Source: Adineta vaga (Eukaryota > Rotifera). From it: DNA of 64,000 nt. This document shows positions 15,162 to 26,944 of this stretch, piece by piece (within the stretch, counting starts at the first letter, position 1; each line of letters begins with the position of its first letter). The translations under genes and the position numbers were made by a program. The stretch is from assembly GCA_021613535.1 (NCBI GenBank), contig CP075494.1, positions 13,144,001 through 13,208,000 of the forward strand. Direction: 5' to 3'. Below the pieces are notes generated by a model. That model did no database searches. It was not told the origin of the DNA and worked only from the letters and a program-made list of their open reading frames with translations.

Positions 15162-16310
15162 TTATACTTCCAGTTTTATTCTGTCGTATATTTCACCACC
15201 CACATAATAATCATTGAGACTTGAAATAGTCATAATCGGTTCTAATGCTGTTCTCTGTTGCCATGTTTTATATTCCATTTCAAATTCTTGTATTTGAACT
15301 TGTTTATTCGATCGACAATTACATAATAGTCTTTGATATATAGAAGAACGTTGAAATTCATTTCCATAATATTTATTTGGTAGAATATAGATAAAAAATG
15401 TTAACATTTGCGGAATATTAACACAAAGAATCAATCCCATATGAAAATGCATATCAATTCGATTCGATAATAGATTATATGTGTTTAAACTATAGCGAAA
15501 AAATACGTATGGCATCGAACATAAAATGATAAGAAATGATGGTAAAAGAATATCTTGATATAACAATATTTTTTGCCAATATTTTTGTTTTTGTTGTTTC
15601 ATTTTGAAAAATAGTAATAGAATACATGTGATATGAATTAGACATGCAATAAGTATAAAACTGTAGGATGTAAACTTATTGATATCAAACCAAATTGGAT
15701 ATATATAATTATTATAAGTACAAGAGAACTGATTTGATCGATTAAGTATTAAATGGCGAGCAAAGATTTTATCAAGATTCGATATTGAAATAAAAAACAT
15801 AAGAATAAATATAATTGATAAAGCACTTTTTCGAGATCGAAATCGATCAAAACTAAAACAACGATACATGATACTTTCAATAGCAATACCTGCACTCATT
15901 AGGATATTTGTATTACTCATAATAAGAAATAGATATGGATAAAAATGACAAGTCCACAGACGAAATGAATATCCATCATATTGAAAATTAAGAATAATAT
16001 TTATTAAAAATAAACTCATCATAATAAGTCCAGATAATGAAAACATGATTAAATAAATTCCAATGACTGTAAATCTAATATAATCACGTTTAAATACCAT
16101 TAATGAAATCATATTATTGATCAAACCAAAACAAGCTAATAAAATCGCAATGAAAAAATAACTTTGACGTAATAATGATCCATCGTGAAAAAGTTCACCA
16201 ATGACGGTCAATGTTTGGGCATTGTATCGAATTTCATTAATTTTATTCGCAATAAAGCAACACAGATTCGTAAGACATTTACGATTGTTATCATCTACAC
16301 ATAATTTCAT
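15162..16310 (-). CDS. Rhodopsin-like seven-TM receptor, single exon
   Basis: Orphan G-protein-coupled receptor of 382 aa without introns. Seven hydrophobic segments are visible, beginning QSYFFIAILLACFGLINNMI (TM1, with the N of the GN motif), then IGIYLIMFSLSGLIMMSL and LFLIMSNTNILMSAGIAIES (TM3). The DRY position reads ESIMYR, so it is atypical. Later come YSFILIACLIHITCILLLFF, ILLPSFLIILCSMPYVFF and a last segment NIPQMLTFFIYILP, in the place of NPxxY. The C-tail has a palmitoylation-like LLCNC. It looks like a lineage-expanded orphan receptor; the ligand is unknown. Confidence 0.8.
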   Translation of the reverse strand: MKLCVDDNNRKCLTNLCCFIANKINEIRYNAQTLTVIGELFHDGSLLRQSYFFIAILLACFGLINNMISLMVFKRDYIRFTVIGIYLIMFSLSGLIMMSLFLINIILNFQYDGYSFRLWTCHFYPYLFLIMSNTNILMSAGIAIESIMYRCFSFDRFRSRKSALSIIFILMFFISISNLDKIFARHLILNRSNQFSCTYNNYIYPIWFDINKFTSYSFILIACLIHITCILLLFFKMKQQKQKYWQKILLYQDILLPSFLIILCSMPYVFFRYSLNTYNLLSNRIDMHFHMGLILCVNIPQMLTFFIYILPNKYYGNEFQRSSIYQRLLCNCRSNKQVQIQEFEMEYKTWQQRTALEPIMTISSLNDYYVGGEIYDRIKLEV

Positions 16311-16639
16311 TGCTGAATATTCTACGAAGTGAACGACACAATAGATTTTTCAATAATGAAGCATTTTATTTTTCGCATTTGATAAATATTATATTTGCAT
16401 ATGCGAAAAAATGTTGACTGGCGATTTCTACTTCAATAAATATGAATGATTATCGAAAAATTAATTTGATTTTAATCTTTTGTTCTATATGTAAATATTC
16501 TTTATGTGAGATTTTCGTTTGAATTACTAAAAATATCAACGAACGAAATAGATTTTTTTTTTAAGATTTTATTAATAAATAAAAGTTTAGATAAGAAAAA
16601 CGTATGTTAAAAGGAAAAACTCGACGTGAAACAAGTTGT
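16311..16639. other. Intergenic, no gene seen
   Basis: AT-rich; a T-run at about 16552-16562. No feature recognised. Confidence 0.4.
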
Positions 16640-17683
16640 TTACAATCGCATTGATTCACTCATTGTATTTGCTAAATCTTGACGATAATGACTATGTTCA
16701 TCAGTCGTTGATGTATCATGTAAACAACGATCAAAATTAGCATCATGAACTTGATTTATTGGTACCGAGGATTTATATCGATAAAATGAAAGATCTTCCA
16801 CTGTTGCGGGAACTGGCCCTACAATGAAATGCAATCGAAAATCAATAATGAACGATTTAACTAACCTTTACCAAGTGTTTTACAATATTCAGTTAAAAGA
16901 TTTAAAACTTTATCATGACGATATTCCAGAAATGTTCGAATATCATCTAAAGAGAAATCTTTTTCAGCTGCATAATAAATTGAAGTTAAAGCTGGTGCAA
17001 GAAATGGCCATTTAGCACGAAGATTAATTAATTCATCGTACATTCGATAGATTTCACCATCACCAAAAAAACTCTTTTCCCATTCGGTTTGATCTTGTAT
17101 TGTTGATATATTTGAATCGGTATCTCGTTCTTGATCATCAGAATGATGTCTATCATCAAACATATTTGATGCATATTTTGTTCGTAATTCAATAATTCGT
17201 TTAGCTGAAAGAAATTGTTCAGCAGCTAAGGATGTTTTCAAATCTAACGCATCATTATCAAATGTATTCAATGCATCAGCTAAACGTGATAATTTCATAT
17301 GAGCACGATCATCCATATATTGTAGAACATTTTGATTAGCTTCATTAATTCGTCGAATAATATCACGTTGCATTGCTTCAGCTTTAGCACGTGCATCGGC
17401 ACGTTGTCGTTCGATAAAAGAACGAACTTCATTTTGACTTTGTTGTCGATTAAGTTCCATCTAAATATCGAAAAATGAAACAATTGTTCGAAAGAGAAAA
17501 ACAATCTACTTGTTTAGCAATATCATTCATTTCTTGTAAAACATATCGTTTATGTACACGAACACACATATCACAATAAGCTTTCTGACAATGTTTACAT
17601 CGATGTCTAGCTGGTGATGTACAAGATGGTTCAACACAAGTTTGACCATCAAGTGATAAACGTTGAGTATGATAATCCGACAT
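16640..17683 (-). CDS. B-box zinc-finger protein with coiled coil
   Basis: Three exons: 17683-17510, 17460-16866 and 16818-16640; 315 aa. The N-terminus carries a B-box-type zinc finger with the series CVEPSCTSPARHRCKHC and AYCDMCVRVHKRYV (residues about 16-48). A long charged helical region follows (RQRADARAKAEAMQRDIIRR and onward), likely coiled coil. The acidic middle and C-terminal half have no further domain I recognise. There is no RING in front of the B-box, so it is not a complete TRIM ligase. Function unknown; the architecture suggests a protein-interaction scaffold. Confidence 0.72.
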
Positions 17684-18006
17684 GAAATCTAAAAAAAACC
17701 CATAATCAGTCTTCTTTATCTATAGTCTAACATGGATCATACGTATATACTTTATGTTAATGTGTATATGTGTATATGTCAAGTGAATGCAATGAATGTG
17801 TTTTTTTTTCTTCGATTTTATTTATCGTCGATCGAGGCAGAGATGTATATAAATATAGATAGATATTCTATTGTAGACGATCTTAACCGTCGATAAGTAT
17901 GTCTGAAAAATTTTGCACTCTTCTGTTCTGTTCATGTTAAAATGGAAAATTCACTGATATATTTATTGAGAAGTTTTCTTTATTACAATATAAACATCGA
18001 TCTTTA

Positions 18007-18504
18007 TCAAAGAACTCGTGATGTTGGCAGGACAATTGTTGGTGATTGTATTGTTGATCTTGTGGTTGTTGTAGTCCCTGTCTTTCCATTCGTTGTTATT
18101 CCAAACCAGAATGCAAATAAAACCGATGCAAAAAAAGCAAATGCATGAGCAGTAACAACTAATTCATAACTATAACCAATGATTCCAACATGACGTAAAT
18201 AACTTGCAGTAGAGATTAAAAGAAAAAGTGTACTGATAACAAGTAAACATAATGGAAGAAATCGAAATTTTCGTGGCAATACACGAATCAGAAGAAGAAC
18301 TAATAAGACAAAACCGATAACAAGACAGAGAAGAGACAAAATGGTCAGTGCAGCTGTAGAAGGTGAACAAACATTGTTACAATTCCATAGACCAAAACCA
18401 TTTCTTAACCATTTTGGAGTTGTTAAACCAATTAACGTAAAAAGTGCAGCAATACCAGCAATAACAGTTGTTAGTGTTAAAATTGTTGATTCACTTATTT
18501 TCAT
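18007..18504 (-). CDS. Claudin/PMP22-like four-TM protein
   Basis: Single-exon protein of 165 aa. The start is the ATG of MKISESTILTLTTVIAGIAA; the open frame runs further upstream but that part has no family similarity. Four hydrophobic segments: residues about 8-27, 58-80 (ILSLLCLVIGFVLLVLLLI), 88-108 and 125-148. The first extracellular loop has the claudin/PMP22 signature W...GLW-C-C (PKWLRNGFGLWNCNNVC). The C-tail is Thr-rich. A junctional or membrane-organising role is family inference; it is shorter than true claudins. Confidence 0.75.
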   Translation of the reverse strand: MKISESTILTLTTVIAGIAALFTLIGLTTPKWLRNGFGLWNCNNVCSPSTAALTILSLLCLVIGFVLLVLLLIRVLPRKFRFLPLCLLVISTLFLLISTASYLRHVGIIGYSYELVVTAHAFAFFASVLFAFWFGITTNGKTGTTTTTRSTIQSPTIVLPTSRVL

Positions 18505-19134
18505 GTTACGTATGAGAATGAATGAATGAATGAATAAAACAAAACAGGATGTCAATACGAATAAAACGGATGTATTAATGTAAAGTTCAGTATTTATATA
18601 CAAAATACGTGTGTATAGATCAATAAAATGTGACAAAGACGAATGTTAGACGATGATAGAAAGAAAGAACAAGGATAAGATAGATTTACATAATCTCAAA
18701 CAATTTCTCCAAAAATATACTCCATGTTTTATCAATTGTATTAATCTTCTCAGTATCAAAAACCATGACAGTTTTCTTTAATCTTACAAGTATCTTCGTA
18801 GTACATCAAATGAGTGATATATCAAACATGTTAAATGTCGTTATAGAAACAATTTACTAATCGTTCTTTTAACAATGAAATTAATTATATATTTAAAATC
18901 GAAATCGAACAATTACATTCGTGACTTTTGTAGTAAAGATCATCCTACTTAATAAAATTCGTACGCCTTTCTTTCTCTCTTCTTCTCGATCATAGACATG
19001 AGTATTAAACGAAGAAATAACACCTACGATCGATTCAAACATAGTCAACAATCGAAATAAATCACACTATCATTATGATTTATTTTCACAAAAGTTTTAT
19101 TTCAATAACAACTAAACAAAAAACGATTATCATT
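18505..19134. other. Intergenic, no gene seen
   Basis: Upstream of the claudin-like gene and downstream of POLR1H. Contains GAATGAATGAATGAATG tetranucleotide repeats near 18517-18535; nothing else recognised. Confidence 0.4.
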
Positions 19135-19711
19135 CTATGAATTTTCCAATTCTTGAAAGCTAAATTGAAAAAAATAAAAAAATAGAAATATTTGTCAAAC
19201 TTCAAATCTAAAATACATACGAGCATTTTGGACATAGGAAGAAAACTGTTTGTCCTTCTACAATACGAGAAAACAAAAGAGATAATTATTATTAATTGCA
19301 AACCAGAAATAGATAGTAATTACCATCAGCTGAACGTAACTGTCGAGTAGTAAACGACATTTCATCATTTCCACAACGAGGACATTTTCGTTGAATCTAA
19401 ACAAGTATCGTCATACTAACTCTCATTCAAAATTCACTATAAATCCTACCAATGTTCCTTCAAATGCATCGCCCGAATCAGACTCTTTTCGTTCATCTCG
19501 AGTCGCTCTAAAATCAACATGAACTGTTGACTGTGCACCATGAAAAACTAGAAAATCGAAAATTGTTTACAAAACTTTTCTATTCATCATTCAGACCTGA
19601 TATATCTTGAATTTTCCGACATAATAAACATTGAATAATTGATGAACCATCTGGTAATGGTAATATCGTTCCACATGCTGGACAAAAATCTTGATCAAAT
19701 GTATTACTCAT
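19135..19711 (-). CDS. POLR1H: RNA polymerase I subunit RPA12
   Basis: Small zinc-ribbon subunit of RNA polymerase I involved in rRNA transcription and transcript cleavage (family knowledge). Five exons: 19711-19597, 19547-19450, 19396-19324, 19257-19221 and 19159-19135; 115 aa, close to the human 126. The N-terminal zinc ribbon has FCPACGTILPLPDG and IQCLLCRKI. The C-terminal TFIIS-like ribbon has RKCPRCGNDEMSFTTRQLRS, then ADEGQTVFFLCPKC with the catalytic Asp-Glu pair, and ends SFQELENS. The tiny last exons are supported by the conserved CxxC and F-Q-E ending. Confidence 0.95.
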
Positions 19712-19878
19712 CTAATGAAATAAAATATTTCTTGTTTACAAATCGTAGTTTTTGAATATATAGATATATATATGATCATAAATTGGAATTCTAGTTAGTT
19801 TTTATTTTCAAGAATAAAAGAATACATCACACACGCGCGTGCACGCAAAAGAAGAGAGAAAAGAGAAAAAGATTTTCT

Positions 19879-20691
19879 TTATGGACGAAAGAATCGTTTT
19901 GCTGTTGGTCTGCCTGTTTTCTTTGCTCCACCTTGTTTGGAATCAGGATTACCTGTTAACATATTCGATAAACTTTGTAATGTACTTAAATTATTATTAT
20001 TTTCATTGTTATCACGACGACCTCCACCTCCACCTTGTGCTTGTAAATCAATAATTTTCATCATGGATAACATTTCTTTATCATATTTATCTTGTTCGTC
20101 CAAAGCTTTTTTCTTTTGTTCATTAGCTTTCGTTGCTTCATATTTTAAAACATTTAATAAGGCAGAACAATTTTTACACCATTTATCTAAAACATCTTCC
20201 ATACGATCAAATGCAACTGTATTTATATCACGTGCAATTGCATATTCAACATTTAATAATTTATTTAGTTGATCTAATTTTCCTCGAATAACTTGCGCAT
20301 AAATTCCATCGATAATTAAATCTTCCAATTCACGAACACTTTCAATTCGAAGTTGTTCTAATAGAAGTGTATAAGGTAAAATACGAGCATGAACAGCAAG
20401 TGATGCTAAAGTTAATAATTGTAATTTACGTCGTGCTAATGGTGATAAAGAGATGAAACGATCTCGATTGGATTCATAATCTGATAAAGTTCCATAAGCA
20501 AATAATTCTAATGTTGATAAAAGTTGAAGATGATCAGTTTTAAGTGCTTTAACAAGTGATTCAAGACGAAGAAATTCATCGAAACCAAATATATCCGGAT
20601 GTTCAAGTACACGATTTACTAAATCAACTGCAGCTGAACCACGAACGGATTTCGCTAATAAAAGAAACTGTTGAGCGGCCTGGGAGGACAT
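19879..20691 (-). CDS. COPS7: COP9 signalosome subunit 7
   Basis: PCI-domain subunit of the COP9 signalosome, the complex that removes NEDD8 from cullins. Intronless, 270 aa against 275 for human CSN7a. The start is the ATG of MSSQAAQQFLLLAKSVRG. Conserved blocks: HPDIFGFDEFLRLESL, LSTLELFAYGTLSDYESN, LARRKLQLLTLASLA, PYTLLLEQLRIESVRELEDL and LIIDGIYAQVIRGKLDQ, the winged-helix part of the PCI domain. A C-terminal Lys-rich tail ends GRPTAKRFFRP. Head-to-head with a small gene on the other strand, about 104 bp apart. Confidence 0.96.
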   Translation of the reverse strand: MSSQAAQQFLLLAKSVRGSAAVDLVNRVLEHPDIFGFDEFLRLESLVKALKTDHLQLLSTLELFAYGTLSDYESNRDRFISLSPLARRKLQLLTLASLAVHARILPYTLLLEQLRIESVRELEDLIIDGIYAQVIRGKLDQLNKLLNVEYAIARDINTVAFDRMEDVLDKWCKNCSALLNVLKYEATKANEQKKKALDEQDKYDKEMLSMMKIIDLQAQGGGGGRRDNNENNNNLSTLQSLSNMLTGNPDSKQGGAKKTGRPTAKRFFRP

Positions 20692-20795
20692 CTGAAATTG
20701 ATATAGACGATTAGAACAGAATAGAAAAGAAAAGAAATAAAAACGAAACGATATTCTTGTGATAGATATACAACAGATCCCTCGATTGAAAACAA
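20692..20795. promoter_or_regulatory. Short bidirectional promoter candidate
   Basis: Only 104 bp lie between the divergent start codons of the COP9 subunit 7 gene and the small coiled-coil gene, so both must be driven from this segment or from inside the neighbouring transcribed regions. No TATA box is obvious. Confidence 0.35.
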
Positions 20796-21101
20796 ATGAC
20801 TGAATTACAAAATACGGACAAAAATTCACTCAATACAGAAGATTATGATTCAACAATACGACAAGTACTTGTGAATGTTGAACAACTAATGGACATGCTG
20901 AGTAATGAACTTGATGAAAATAAATCATCGAAAATGATTGAATCTTTATCTTCATCGACAACGATAACCAATGTAACAATAACAGATGATACTGATCATC
21001 ATCATGTTATCGACCATCTTCGTCATCGTATTATTCAATTAGAACACGAACGAAATGTTCTTCTAACCTCCTATCAATTACTTATTAAACTTCTGAAATA
21101 A
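20796..21101 (+). CDS. Small coiled-coil protein, function unknown
   Basis: Intronless 101-aa frame. It is acidic and Ser/Thr-rich in the middle, with helical ends: DSTIRQVLVNVEQLMDMLSN near the start and HLRHRIIQLEHERNVLLTSY at the end, both with heptad-like spacing. I do not recognise the family. Supported as a gene by its position head-to-head with the COP9 subunit 7 gene, its plausible start and its ordered coiled-coil ends; it could still be a chance frame. Confidence 0.5.
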   Translation: MTELQNTDKNSLNTEDYDSTIRQVLVNVEQLMDMLSNELDENKSSKMIESLSSSTTITNVTITDDTDHHHVIDHLRHRIIQLEHERNVLLTSYQLLIKLLK

Positions 21102-21213
21102 AACAAGAAAACAAATTTATATGTGTGTATATTAAACAACATTTCAATCGAATTTTTACGTCCCACGTTTCTTTTTCCCTTTTTTTTTTATAATATTTTA
21201 CAAATAAACAGAT

Positions 21214-22590
21214 TTAAGCATGACGAATTTTACAATTTCGAAGACCATGAAGATTCTTACGAAAACGATCAAAAACAAAATCATCGGTTGCCGTCTCAGC
21301 TAAAGGTTTTTCAGGTCCTGAAGTTGGTTTAGGATCTAAAACATAGAAAAGAATAAATAACACAATGTAACGCAAAAATTCGTTCATTTAAATTTTCAAA
21401 TTTGAATATACCTCTTAATAATGTAGGATGTTTTTCTTTATTTCCTACAACTGGTTGAGGTTTGATAGTCTCTTTGATTTGATTTTGTTTGAATTTCTTT
21501 GAATTCATAATATCCATTCCGTCAGTATTGACTAGAGAAAATTTAAATGTTTTCTAAATGACAAATCTTTAAATATTAACTTACAACGTTTGTGTTGTAC
21601 AAAACTAATTGATGCAGATTTCGATGGTGTTGATGGTACAACTGGTTCGCTTACTAACAAACTTATTGGCTTTGCTGATTGAGCAATCGCTGTGGTCAAT
21701 TTCTTTTCGGTACCTTTTTTATCGCGCATAGTTTGTATTAATTTTCGTTTTGCTTTATCTGTTTCTTCAATATTGCGAATCTTTTCCCTAGAAAAATAAA
21801 ACAAAACGATATCAATTACGTTTACAAACTTCTTTCATCAAGAGAATAAATACATACTCAACACCAATATCAACTTCTGGTATGCCACTTAACATTTGTT
21901 CAGAAAGCATCTCTTCGGATGCTTGTGTAGAATGATCGGTGATTAGATGTTTACTAACATGAAAGAGAGTATCTTCAGGTTTTTTTAATGTGGCAAAAAC
22001 AGCTGTTAATTCATTATTTGCTGCTGAATTAAATGTAGAAGATGGATCCGAAGATTTATGTTGTCTTTTAACTAATTGTTCTTCAATATAACGTTGCATT
22101 TCAGTATCTTCATCACGTGTATTTGTTTCTCGAGCGAAATTATCATTGATAGTACTCAAATCTTTCGTACGTTGTTGTTGTTTGAAACTATTCATTTCTA
22201 CAAGACCACCGCTTTTCATTTTGTATGGATCATTTGACTACCAAGGAAAACGATTTATAATAACTTTTTTAATCTTATAAGAATGATCAAAACATACATC
22301 ATTTTTTTTCAAGGAAAATAATGGATTTGATTGTTTACCAAGCGCAAGTTCTTCGGCCGATAAACCGTTCTTACGTTGTCGAAGTTTTTGAATTAATTTC
22401 AGATCTTCAATATTAGTCCTACAAAAGATAAAGTAAATAGTAAGAAGAAGAAAAAAGAGAATTCGATGTTTACATACACATTATCAGACTCTTTATTTGT
22501 AGTTGCTTCATTACTGTCATCATCATTTGGTCGACTATCATCTTCATCGTCACTATCTTGTCGACGACGAATATGTGCTCTTTTAGACAT
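21214..22590 (-). CDS. C9orf78: Spliceosome-associated C9orf78/TLS1 homologue
   Basis: Nuclear protein bound to the spliceosome; human C9orf78 affects 3' splice-site choice and fission-yeast Tls1 the splicing of telomere factors (family knowledge). Six exons: 22590-22478, 22418-22298, 22237-21858, 21787-21585, 21531-21412 and 21335-21214; 352 aa. Diagnostic blocks: MSKRAHIRRRQDSDDEDD start, LRQRKNGLSAEELALG, DPYKMKSGGLVEMNSF, ETNTRDEDTEMQRYIEEQL, EEMLSEQMLSGIPEVDIG, SFVQHKRF and the late ATDDFVFDRFRK. All match the family order. The inserts between blocks are longer than in human. Its 3' end faces the small coiled-coil gene. Confidence 0.93.
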
Positions 22591-23592
22591 AATTTACTGA
22601 AATATAGAATTTAACAGTAAAGAAACAAACAAAGTTGTAATTTTAAGATGAAAATGAAATGAAGAAAGATGTTTCCTTATATTAGTGTTTCTTGATATTG
22701 GATAATAGTTTCAACCAATGCGAAGCATGTAGAATGACGTATAAATGTTCATGTCACTAGTGTACGCTCGTTGTAATGATACCTTGAATAAATTTTTCTT
22801 ACTTTCTCCCTCACTTTTTTAAGAGTTCACAGATACCATTCACTCAATTTCTATATAGCTACACTGCTCATAACTAACGTAGCCGGAAGAGACACTAGAC
22901 GATATTGACATAAAAGGATCAGATAACATCTTACATTTCAATAGATCTCTTTATTTTTACATGTAGTAAAAAAAAGTCAATCAAAATGAAAGATTCTTCA
23001 ACATAACAATAGTTGACGTATGTCTATCAATCGCAATCTTGTTACAATTAAGCTACTATAACAAAAAACCAACATGTTCTCACATCATTTATATCATATG
23101 GCCTTCAATTTTTAATGATATAGTTTTCGTTTAAATCATTTCAATAATTCTATTCATTCTTTCTAATATATACGAAGTGTCAAGTCTTTATCGTTGTAGG
23201 TTCAATGAACTGAAAAATAACCATTGTTCCATCTATTTGTTATAGCGCTCGTTTTCTTTTTTTCTCATGCAAATTATACATGATCAATGACAATCGATAC
23301 GGTTTCTACATTCAGACAAATGAACTAAACACTTGTCGTCATCATCATCATGATAGATTCAATTCAATTCTTATCTTTTCCACTTCATACTGTCCATTTT
23401 TATATGATTGAAAGAAGAAGAAAAAAAGAACAACAAGACATTGACATCAAATAAGGTTCAATCAATACATAGAGAAAAACGAGGTCAATATTGTATACAC
23501 TTGAATGATTCTATTCAATCAGGTGATGTGATTCTATCGATAATTTTAGTTCGTTTTTTTTCTTGTGTTCTTTTGTTCACATGGCCTTCATA
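22591..23592. other. Intergenic, no gene seen
   Basis: About 1 kb of AT-rich sequence. An open frame at 23408-23605 is low-complexity and lacks a plausible protein. CATCATCATCATGA repeats near 23340. Confidence 0.4.
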
Positions 23593-24820
23593 TCATAATA
23601 GTTGATTTGGATGGGAAAGAGCAGGCATTAAACATTGATTAAGTGATGTTAAATGAACATAATCTTTAATTTGTAAAGATGTTATATGTTGAAATTGACA
23701 AGGATTTGATATTGTAGATTTATTTACATGTTGAGGAAATTTCTTTCGATGAGGTAATATTGAACCACACGATGAACTTCGATTATTGCTTTTAGAGAAT
23801 AGATGTTTATATCGACTGTCATTCCGTATGGATATATAATAGGAGAAGAATTCTTTTGATGCCGATAGATTAGTAAATCGAAGTACAGCAAGTGTTATCT
23901 TATCTGATAAACGAAATGTAATATGTTGTTCACGAGCTTGCTTTACTTCACTATATCCATTGATAACATCTTGCCAAATAGGAAAACCGGAACCATATTC
24001 AGCAAGAATTAACGATAAACGTGATTCACGTTTTGGATTATTACCGGAATCAAGTAACCAAACAGGTGAACCATGTTGAAATAAAATCCAATCTTCTAAT
24101 TTAGCCAAACGTTCAGCTGTTGTTATATATAATTCACATAAACAACGACATGCATAAACATGTGTACCGATACTTCGATATGATGATTCAATTCGTAGAA
24201 CTTCATCCGAAGATAAAAGTGTAGAACGAGCATATTGATATTGATATTCAACATCATCATCATCATCATCAAGTTTCTTATATGATAATACTTTACGAGA
24301 CGCTAAAATTAAATTTAACAAGTTGATATTAATCCTTATTCTTAAACTTACAAGTTAATGTTATCGGTTTCGATTTGTGTTCTTCTTCTTTTTCGAGGAT
24401 TAATCGATCACAACTTTTCGCTCGTTGTTCTGGTCTTTTTTCCGATGTTTTCTGAAGAAGATCCGTAAAACGTTTTTCAATGGTTTCAAGTTCTTCGCAA
24501 CTAAGCCAATTCTCTTCTTTACAATGATAATCTGTTTGTTGATTGTTACTTGATGGTGAAACAGGTGTTTGATAGATTCGATTCGTTTGATAAGATGGTT
24601 GATGAAGTTTCAATGATTGCATGGAACGATAATCTGAATTGGTTAATTTCGATACATGAAGTGATGATGTAGCAGAACGAAGTGTAGTAAATGTTGAAGA
24701 TGATTGCGATGATAATGGAGAATAATTATTCGAATGAATATAATAATTTGTAGATGATGCGGAGGAAGCAGAGGACGATGATGAAGCTGCTGAATAACGA
24801 TTTGATGCTTTTGTTGGCAT
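23593..24820 (-). CDS. Unrecognised 392-aa protein with conserved C-terminal domain
   Basis: Two exons, 24820-24352 and 24302-23593. The N-terminal 90 residues are Ser-rich and disordered. The second half looks like a folded domain: RIESSYRSIGTHVYACRCLC, then AERLAKLEDWILFQHGSPVW with LLDSG, RESRLSLILAEYGSGFPIWQ and ITFRLSDKITLAVLRFTNLS followed by EFFSYYISI. The strand-rich pattern ending in a helix is reminiscent of a PH- or EVH1-type fold, but this is impression only. I cannot name the family. The acidic stretch KKLDDDDDDVEYQYQY marks the linker. Confidence 0.6.
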
Positions 24821-26025
24821 TCTTTGAATAGAGAGGAAAACAATCAGAGTGTAGCGTTTGTTTGACCTAGTGGAGAGAGAGAGAGAGACAGATTGACAGT
24901 GTTCAGCCTGATGAGATACTTTAATAGAAGCTAGAAAAGATCTTGTATAATCATTGATTGATCGACAACATATGAGAATATGTTTATTGTTGCACTTGCT
25001 CTTCTTCTTCTTCTTCTCTTTCTCCCTTAATTGTTATTTGAAAAGATGACCAAGGCGTATGTATGTCAATATACTATACAATTGCAAAGTGTTCGATTGT
25101 AGTGACAAGAAGAGAAGAATAAAAATGAAGGAAAGAAAAGAAAAAAAAGAGTATCCTGTATTTGTCACAGGAAATTCTTTCGTTGAACAAGAAAAAAAGA
25201 AAAAAGACGATGTAGACAATTATATTTTTACTATTCTATACTATTGTTATCATTTGAGGATATAGGTGAAATGTATAATCAATCGAAAATAGCGTGAGCA
25301 AACATATCGACTAGGTCACTTTCAATTATCAAGATGCAATGTTACACTCGAGATGATATCCAACAAGTGTATATACACGCACAATTTCACTTAATCACGT
25401 CAAGTTGAAAAAATAAATATACACTCGTTAACAAAACCCATCGACTTGAACACGCGTACGAAAAGCAAGAACCTTCATCGATACTTTTCTTATCAACAAT
25501 TAGTTTCCTAAACTATGACATCATCATCATCATTCAACTAATAATCTATCCAAACATGCTTGCTTCTTTTATGCAATATTGAGCTGATCATTAGTAGCCC
25601 TTGTTTCTATTATCTGGTGTCTCTGTCTGGACATCCTCCACTTTGATTATATTATATCTTGATTACGTCGACATATACTGACTTAGTAATCCATTGATCG
25701 TTGTATCCTTTCTGTCTTTCTCCATATATATATATATTTTAAATTTATCTTCCTACCTGTCTGCTCTCTGGTTATGTCGAGTGTGTCATTGTCATGCAGT
25801 CATAAAGAATAGAATTTGTCTAACCTTTTCGTCTTACATGATCTTATCCTTTACTAGATTATTATCAAACGTTTCATTTTCATTCATGATCTATTACGTA
25901 GAAATTCATTTCTTTATAATTAAAAAAGAAAGATAATGACTTTATTGTAACAAAAATCAAATTACACAATTTAAACAAAAGATGCTAAAGCAAATGTGAT
26001 ACATTAAATAAATTCATGTACAGTA
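24821..26025. other. Intergenic, simple repeats only
   Basis: Contains a GA run at about 24873-24888, CTTCTTCTTCTTCTT near 25002-25017 and a TATATATATATAT near 25724-25736. Short frames here are low-complexity. No gene recognised. Confidence 0.4.
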
Positions 26026-26721
26026 TTACACAGCGAATTCATCATTCTCATCTTCTGTAGCATCGTCATTGATTGGTTTCGGTCGTTGCATTTGTGTAGA
26101 TCGAGTAGCAAATGATGGACGTCGACGACGAGTATATTGTGGATAACTAAATAGAAAAAGAATATGAAAAGCAGCAAAAACGAATAACGAATGCTTACTT
26201 GTTATTCGAATGTTCACGATTTAATGGACGAGAACGTCGTCGATCATAAATATTCTCTGTAGGAGATACTTTTTGACGACGAACGATTGGGGGTGGAATT
26301 AATTCACTATCATCTCGAACTGTCAATACTAGAAATGAGACATATCAATCGTACGAAATTACAAGATACAAAAACAACTTACCAGTTTGCGTTCCAGTTG
26401 AAGATCGCTTTGCATCTAAATAAGATCGATTATGAATATATTACAAGGTCATAAAAGACTACTTACCACTTCCACATAATAATTTTTGCCAAAAACCATT
26501 TTTTGTTTTTTCAGTTTTCTGTCTGGTTGTTTGAATAGTAAAATTACTGTTGAAATATGCCTAAGCAAAGCGAACGTTATTAGCTTCACTGAATTTGAAC
26601 AAAATTCACTTACTTGGTTGATGTAAAGTTTATCGAAGTAGATCCCTGCGTCAGCAAGAGATCGTCGAATTGTTGTCATATCATCGATGGGAATATTTCG
26701 AGTCATATCTGGTATGATCAT
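26026..26721 (-). CDS. Unrecognised small basic protein, five exons
   Basis: Exons 26721-26614, 26560-26467, 26415-26383, 26328-26199 and 26146-26026; 161 aa, all introns short with good GT/AG signals, and the total is in frame. The N-terminus is MIIPDMTRNIPIDDMTTIRR with SLADAGIYFDKLYINQ. The middle and end are Arg-rich (PPPIVRRQKVSPTEN, YTRRRRPSFATRS) and the tail is acidic (DDATEDENDEFAV). No domain recognised. The open frame extends upstream of the chosen ATG from a TTG, but that start is unlikely. Confidence 0.5.
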
Positions 26722-26944
26722 TATGGACGAAAGAGACGATATTTTATAGAGTGTTCGATGAGTGATCAATTAGTGTAGGTTTGATTGATTATGTGATGGT
26801 TAATGAAAGAATGTCAATTAGACGTATCATTGATTTTCGCTCAATTGATGATCAGTATTGGAAAATTTATTTCAATCTTATTTTAAAAGAAGAGAAGAAC
26901 AGTTTGTTATAAGGATATTTTTATTTGTAATTCAGAATAATAGA

